A DNA stretch of 64,000 nucleotides. Source: CAG-877 sp045125935. GTDB taxonomy: Bacteria > Bacillota_I > Bacilli_A > RF39 > UBA660. The stretch lies in assembly GCA_045125935.1 (NCBI GenBank), contig JBGVNW010000056.1, positions 62,001-126,000 on the forward strand, written 5' to 3'. The position numbers and the translations under genes are program-made. The stretch's first letter is position 1; each line of letters opens with the position of its first letter. Below the pieces are notes generated by a model, which saw only the letters and a list, made by a program, of their open reading frames with translations, had not been told where the DNA came from and searched no databases. Below, piece by piece: positions 60,024 through 64,000 of the stretch.

Positions 60024-61727
60024 TTAAAACCAAATATCTTCAAAACTGTATTTAAATACACGGTAAGCATATTTCTTTGATGTGTAATTAAATTGTTTTA
60101 TCAATTTACCATTTTCATCATATTCAGCGTAGCAATTACTCTTTCCAGATGAAGTAACATGATTATTATCGATATCTTGGACACTTGAAACAATTGATGA
60201 ATATGCAACATCAAATTCTTCAACTAATTCATACGTATTTTCATTCTCATCTACTAAATATTTATAGTATTTTGATGTTTCACCTTCTGCAAAAGTTCCA
60301 ACGCCAGGATATTCTTCCCAAGGAAAATCTTCTCTTGTGTTACTTGCTCCATAGTTGTTATTATACATTTCTAAGTAATATTGTCCCTCTTCTAATGAAG
60401 AATCATCTAAATACGTGATAGTATGTTGTCCAGCTTGATTTACGAAATCTCCTACTTTTTCTAAAACTAGTGATTCATATTCTGTTCCCTCGCATACTTT
60501 TTCATCTGCTATAAGATATTTAATGCTCGGTTCTTCATAAATATTTTCTACATATATAATTGTACTTATTTCTCTTCCTGATAAAACAATATCATTTTTT
60601 CCTTCAACCATGCTTAAACTGTTTAAATGTATCCAGTCTAATCCTGTTCCACCGTATGTATTTGTTCCTGATGAAGGCATGGTAGCAGTTTCATAAATTT
60701 CTGGCAGAAGTTCTTTCATATCAATTATTTCTTCAACTGTTCCTGTTTCTAGATCTAAACTTACAACTAAATCTTCAATTGTTTTGTCTTCTTCCTTTTT
60801 ACTGTTAACTAGAATCAATAATTTATTGTTTTCTTCATCTAATATATAATCATGATGCATTGTATACCCATTTAGAGCATATTTCTTTTCAATTCTTCCT
60901 AATCGATCAATTATTGCAATATCATTTGTATCATAGCTATATAATAATTTGTCATCATAAAAGATGATTCTATCACTTCGATAATCACTTAAAACTAAGT
61001 CTGCTCGAAGAATACCATTATTATCATAAATATAATTATTGGCATTGAATGCTTTATCTAGACCAAATAAAACGAATAATCCTTCACTTAGTTCTTCTTC
61101 ACTTTCCCCATCGATACTCTCAAGAATTGTGTCACTTTCACAGTTTACACTTGTCATGTCAATTGTAAATGTATTAGTTACTTTTTCACTGTCTTTATTC
61201 TTTCCAGTTATTTTAATTGTATTTATTTCTCCTGGAACTAAGCCAATTATTTGATAACTATGCTCTGTTGTATAATCAGAGTCTGTTCCATTATTTAATG
61301 TTTTTGTAAAATCAGGGATATTGTCATTGTCAACTGAAATTGTATATGTTATTTTTAGTTCTTCTTCTGTTGTAAAGTATACATTTAATCCTAAATTATT
61401 AGTTCCATATGGATTTAATATTAATAGAGGCTCATCAAATGTATATTCATTTTCTAGTAGTTTTGTGATTTTCTCATCAATTACTTCTTGATAATTACTG
61501 TTATATGGCAAAATATTATCGTTTTTAATTACTTCGTAAATGTTTTCACCAAGATTGTCAGATAGTTCAACTGTAGTATTTTCTCTTACCCATTCAATCT
61601 TTTGCAAATTCTCTTTCAATATATTTTTTGATATTTCTTTGTAGATATTAGTTGCAAATACAGATAAGACAACTATTGCAATAATAACTAATATTTTCTT
61701 CTTATACTTCTGTAATTTCTTTTTCAT
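60024..61727 (-). CDS. Arylsulfotransferase (ASST)-like exported protein
   Basis: ATG 61727 (AAAGGAAG) gives about 567 residues. A membrane anchor (about 10-30) is followed by an ASST N-terminal beta domain ('LLILNPYGTNNLGLNVYFTTEEE') and a beta-propeller with 'GYTMHHDYILDEENNKLLILV' (candidate sulfate-accepting His), 'GLDWIHLNSLSMVEG', 'DIVLSGREISTIIYV' and 'QAGQHTITYL'. ASST moves sulfate between phenolic compounds without PAPS. The His and Arg spread is the family pattern, though Gram-positive anchored forms are less studied. Single-gene unit flanked by terminators. Confidence 0.75.
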   Translation of the reverse strand: MKKKLQKYKKKILVIIAIVVLSVFATNIYKEISKNILKENLQKIEWVRENTTVELSDNLGENIYEVIKNDNILPYNSNYQEVIDEKITKLLENEYTFDEPLLILNPYGTNNLGLNVYFTTEEELKITYTISVDNDNIPDFTKTLNNGTDSDYTTEHSYQIIGLVPGEINTIKITGKNKDSEKVTNTFTIDMTSVNCESDTILESIDGESEEELSEGLFVLFGLDKAFNANNYIYDNNGILRADLVLSDYRSDRIIFYDDKLLYSYDTNDIAIIDRLGRIEKKYALNGYTMHHDYILDEENNKLLILVNSKKEEDKTIEDLVVSLDLETGTVEEIIDMKELLPEIYETATMPSSGTNTYGGTGLDWIHLNSLSMVEGKNDIVLSGREISTIIYVENIYEEPSIKYLIADEKVCEGTEYESLVLEKVGDFVNQAGQHTITYLDDSSLEEGQYYLEMYNNNYGASNTREDFPWEEYPGVGTFAEGETSKYYKYLVDENENTYELVEEFDVAYSSIVSSVQDIDNNHVTSSGKSNCYAEYDENGKLIKQFNYTSKKYAYRVFKYSFEDIWF

Positions 61728-61777
61728 TTTTTCTTCCTTTCGTGTCAATCTTACTAAGAGTATATGTCATTAAAATT

Positions 61778-61816
61778 AAAAAAACATTAAATACTTCATT
61801 TAAATATTTAATGTTT
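61778..61816 (-). terminator. Terminator after the FIST/alcohol dehydrogenase unit
   Basis: A perfect 12-bp stem (61782-61793 with 61805-61816) is followed by seven T on the minus strand. Confidence 0.85.
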
Positions 61817-61855
61817 CCTATTTATATTATTAACATTTTAGTTAAGATTTTCTTA

Positions 61856-63043
61856 TTAATTTTTGCCAAACGCAGTAAATGATAGCATTAAGCCTCCACA
61901 AATATTTGCAGAATGTTCATCATAACCATATTCTCCAAAAGTAAATGCAGTTATAAATGGTACTCCTTTTGCTTCTTTTACTAATTGTTCGTGGACCTCT
62001 TCTAATCTATCACCAATTGCAAGTTTTCTTCCACCACAATGAATTAGGATATATGCAGCAGCATCAGTATATAGTTGCTTTCTAGTTTCTTTTAATGTTT
62101 TACCTGTTGCATCAATTAGTTCATCAACTGTCGCTTCTAGTTGGATAATAGCTGTTCCAGGTACAACTTTATTTCCTAGAGTAATTGTATCATCGGTTGT
62201 AGTCTTAGTTCCCATATCATTTCCAAACATCGGATGACGAATCACTGTTAGATTACCCAATGGATCTTTTACTCCCAATGGTTTTGTTGTTGATGCTTCT
62301 AATAACTTACTTCCTTTTAAATTAGATGGCGATATATTAGTCCAATTTGAGTATTTACGTAAAGCAGATATTCCATCGATACTTACTAAAATTCTTGAGT
62401 CTTTTACTTCTGTAATAAGTCCAATATTATTTGTTTCACGATAGTCGCCAGTATATGTTGTGACTATTTCATTATCTGTATAGAAGAAAGCTACTGCTAC
62501 TCCATCTGATATTACTTTGTCATTGCATATTACTTTCCAATTACCAGAAACATTATCATCAGCTGCACTTCCTCCAAACATTGGAACACGTCCAATAACA
62601 TCTTGAATTCCCATTAGATATTCTTCTTCTTCTTTTGGACTTGCAACCATATAAAAGTATGCTGGGGCCCTAGTTGTTTTTGCATTTTCAACAGCTTCAA
62701 TAGCAACTTTACGACCGATTGCTCTTGGATCTTTTCCAGCTTCATGACAGGCAACACCAACAGTCATATGCTTGTCATCTAAAGTCATCATTCCAGCAAA
62801 TCCCGCTTCGGATGCTATAATTCCATCCTCTACTATTAATCCACCACTACTAGTACAACCAATAATTGGAATGTCAGTAATATTTCTAAGTCCTTTAATT
62901 AGTGCTTTTATATCATTTTTTTCCGAAGTGTATAAAAATCCAATTTTGGCATTTGATAAATCCTTGGTTGCTTTTTTTGCAGTTTCTAGTCCTGTTGCAA
63001 AACTGTCTGGATTAACACTATAACCAACTTTTGACCTTAACAT
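61856..63043 (-). CDS. FIST-domain signal-sensing protein
   Basis: A 395-residue soluble protein. The FIST N-domain has 'AKIGFLYTSEKNDIKALIKGLRNI', 'PIIGCTSSGGLI', 'GVACHEAGKDPRAIGRKVA' and 'VPMFGGSAADDN'. The FIST C-domain has 'AAAYILIHCGGRKLAIGDRLEEVHEQL' and 'PFITAFTFGEYGYDEHSANICGGLML'. FIST domains bind small ligands, perhaps amino acids, and usually occur in chemotaxis or signalling proteins; here no output domain is fused. It follows the alcohol dehydrogenase gene by 20 bases. Confidence 0.85.
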   Translation of the reverse strand: MLRSKVGYSVNPDSFATGLETAKKATKDLSNAKIGFLYTSEKNDIKALIKGLRNITDIPIIGCTSSGGLIVEDGIIASEAGFAGMMTLDDKHMTVGVACHEAGKDPRAIGRKVAIEAVENAKTTRAPAYFYMVASPKEEEEYLMGIQDVIGRVPMFGGSAADDNVSGNWKVICNDKVISDGVAVAFFYTDNEIVTTYTGDYRETNNIGLITEVKDSRILVSIDGISALRKYSNWTNISPSNLKGSKLLEASTTKPLGVKDPLGNLTVIRHPMFGNDMGTKTTTDDTITLGNKVVPGTAIIQLEATVDELIDATGKTLKETRKQLYTDAAAYILIHCGGRKLAIGDRLEEVHEQLVKEAKGVPFITAFTFGEYGYDEHSANICGGLMLSFTAFGKN

Positions 63044-63063
63044 ACTGATCCCTTCTCTTTCTT

Positions 63064-64000
63064 TTACTTATATGCTTCTTGATAAATTTTAATTATATCT
63101 TCAACAGTTACTTCTCTTGGATTTCCTCCAGTACAAGCATCATTAATTGCTTGTTTTGCAAGTGTTGGTATCATTTCTTCTGGAATACCAATTTCTTGTA
63201 ATGTTTGAGGAATATTTAATTTCTTAGATAGTTCTTTAACGGCTTCTACAACTTTATTAACAGCTGCATCACCAGTTAGTCCTGCCATATCTAATCCAAA
63301 AGCATTTCCCATATTTACATATAATTCTGGGCATACTGCTCCATTAAACTTTAAAACGTGTGGCAATAATAAAGCATTAGCTACACCGTGCGGAGTATCA
63401 AAGTATGCACCTAGTGAGTGAGCCATTGAATGCACTATTCCAAGTCCTACATTGGAAAATCCCATTCCTGCAATATATTGTGCATATGCAACATTATCAA
63501 CAGCAGTTTTATCCTTATCATTTGCAGCTTTTTCTAAGTTCTTATATATTAATGCCATTGAATTTAGGTGGAACATATCTGGTATTAACCATCCTGCCTT
63601 TGTTATATATCCCTCCATAGCATGAGTTAATGCATCCATACCTGTTGAGGCAGCTATTGCTTGAGGCATTCCTTGCATTAAATCTGGGTCGATAATTGCT
63701 ACTGCTGGAATGTCATGAACGTCTACACAAACCATTTTCTTAACTCTGGTTTCATCTGTTATAACATAATTAATTGTTACTTCTGCAGCAGTTCCTGCAG
63801 TAGTAGGTAATGCAATAATTGGTAGACATTTATTTTTAGTTGGAGCTACACCATCTAAACTTACAACATCAGAAAATTCTGGATTTGTAAGAATAATCCC
63901 TACTGCTTTAGCAGTATCAATTGAACTTCCTCCACCTACTGCTACAATTACATCAACAGCTTCGCTCTTAGCTAATTCAACACATTCTTTTACAATTGTT
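63064..64000 (-). CDS. Iron-containing alcohol dehydrogenase, FucO (lactaldehyde reductase)-like, partial
   Basis: The minus-strand frame stays open to the window edge, so the N-terminus is missing. Seen: 'VIVAVGGGSSIDTAKAVG' (NAD site), 'LPIIALPTTAGTAAEVTINYVITD', 'GMDALTHAMEGYITKAGW', 'GLGIVHSMAHSLGAYFDTPHGVANA' (iron-binding His cluster) and 'ACTGGNPREVTVEDIIKIY'. These match FucO-type propanediol oxidoreductases very closely. It reduces lactaldehyde or a similar aldehyde with NADH. A start codon is not in the window. Confidence 0.92.
   Translation of the reverse strand, partial: TIVKECVELAKSEAVDVIVAVGGGSSIDTAKAVGIILTNPEFSDVVSLDGVAPTKNKCLPIIALPTTAGTAAEVTINYVITDETRVKKMVCVDVHDIPAVAIIDPDLMQGMPQAIAASTGMDALTHAMEGYITKAGWLIPDMFHLNSMALIYKNLEKAANDKDKTAVDNVAYAQYIAGMGFSNVGLGIVHSMAHSLGAYFDTPHGVANALLLPHVLKFNGAVCPELYVNMGNAFGLDMAGLTGDAAVNKVVEAVKELSKKLNIPQTLQEIGIPEEMIPTLAKQAINDACTGGNPREVTVEDIIKIYQEAYK

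Noticed and set aside
1..64000. CRISPR array, tRNA or rRNA genes
   Set aside because: No regularly spaced repeats and no tRNA- or rRNA-like sequence were seen on either strand.

Overview
The window is strongly AT-rich DNA from a Gram-positive bacterium. Sortase and cell-wall-anchor signals, WXG100-type secretion substrates, AGGAGG ribosome sites and intrinsic terminators all point that way. TGA works as a stop codon, so this is the ordinary bacterial code, not a Mycoplasma code. A low-GC gut-type Bacillota/Bacilli lineage fits best; the species cannot be read from the sequence. I saw no rRNA, tRNA or CRISPR array.

Left flank (1-8335, minus strand): a surface-polysaccharide operon starts at a near-consensus promoter (6733-6761). 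It encodes a VTC-domain protein, a DUF4956 membrane protein, a CotH-like kinase, a membrane-anchored glycoside hydrolase, a HEAT-repeat protein and a family-2 glycosyltransferase cut by the window edge. A small CmpB-like membrane gene and a frameshifted upp follow.

Centre (8514-52638): the core is one three-gene plus-strand ABC importer operon of the NMT1/Tau/Ssu type (substrate-binding protein, ATPase, permease). It is broken at three places by three different serine-recombinase elements. Element 1 (8735-33765, about 25.0 kb) is an integrative conjugative element with relaxase, MobC, VirD4, VirB4, VirB6-like, PrgI, a CHAP hydrolase, ArdC, SSB, a TOPRIM protein and ParB. Its cargo is an ABC exporter/secreted-protein cassette, a HEPN (AbiU2-like) gene, and a sortase with a thioester-domain surface protein. 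Element 2 (34943-47763, about 12.8 kb) looks mobilizable: it has a MobV relaxase, a RepA-like ATPase and Xre regulators. It carries a GtrA/GT-C/GtrB surface glycosylation cassette and a BRO/DinD-like gene. Element 3 (47926-51691, about 3.8 kb) has little more than a recombinase and two type-VII-secretion-like cargo genes. Removing all three at the deduced dinucleotide cores (GG, GT, GA) restores uninterrupted frames of 330 codons (binding protein) and 249 codons (ATPase). The permease is intact.

Right flank (52684-64000, minus strand): a resident cluster of WXG100-like proteins with two secreted wall hydrolases (NlpC/P60-like and SleB-like). Then come carbamate kinase, an unknown protein, a methyltransferase, an arylsulfotransferase-like exported protein, a FIST sensor protein and an iron-dependent alcohol dehydrogenase (FucO-like) cut by the window edge.

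The main novelty is the triple, precisely reversible splitting of one transporter operon. Also notable are the tiny type-VII-cargo element, and a 17-nt boxA-like leader motif shared by elements 1 and 2.
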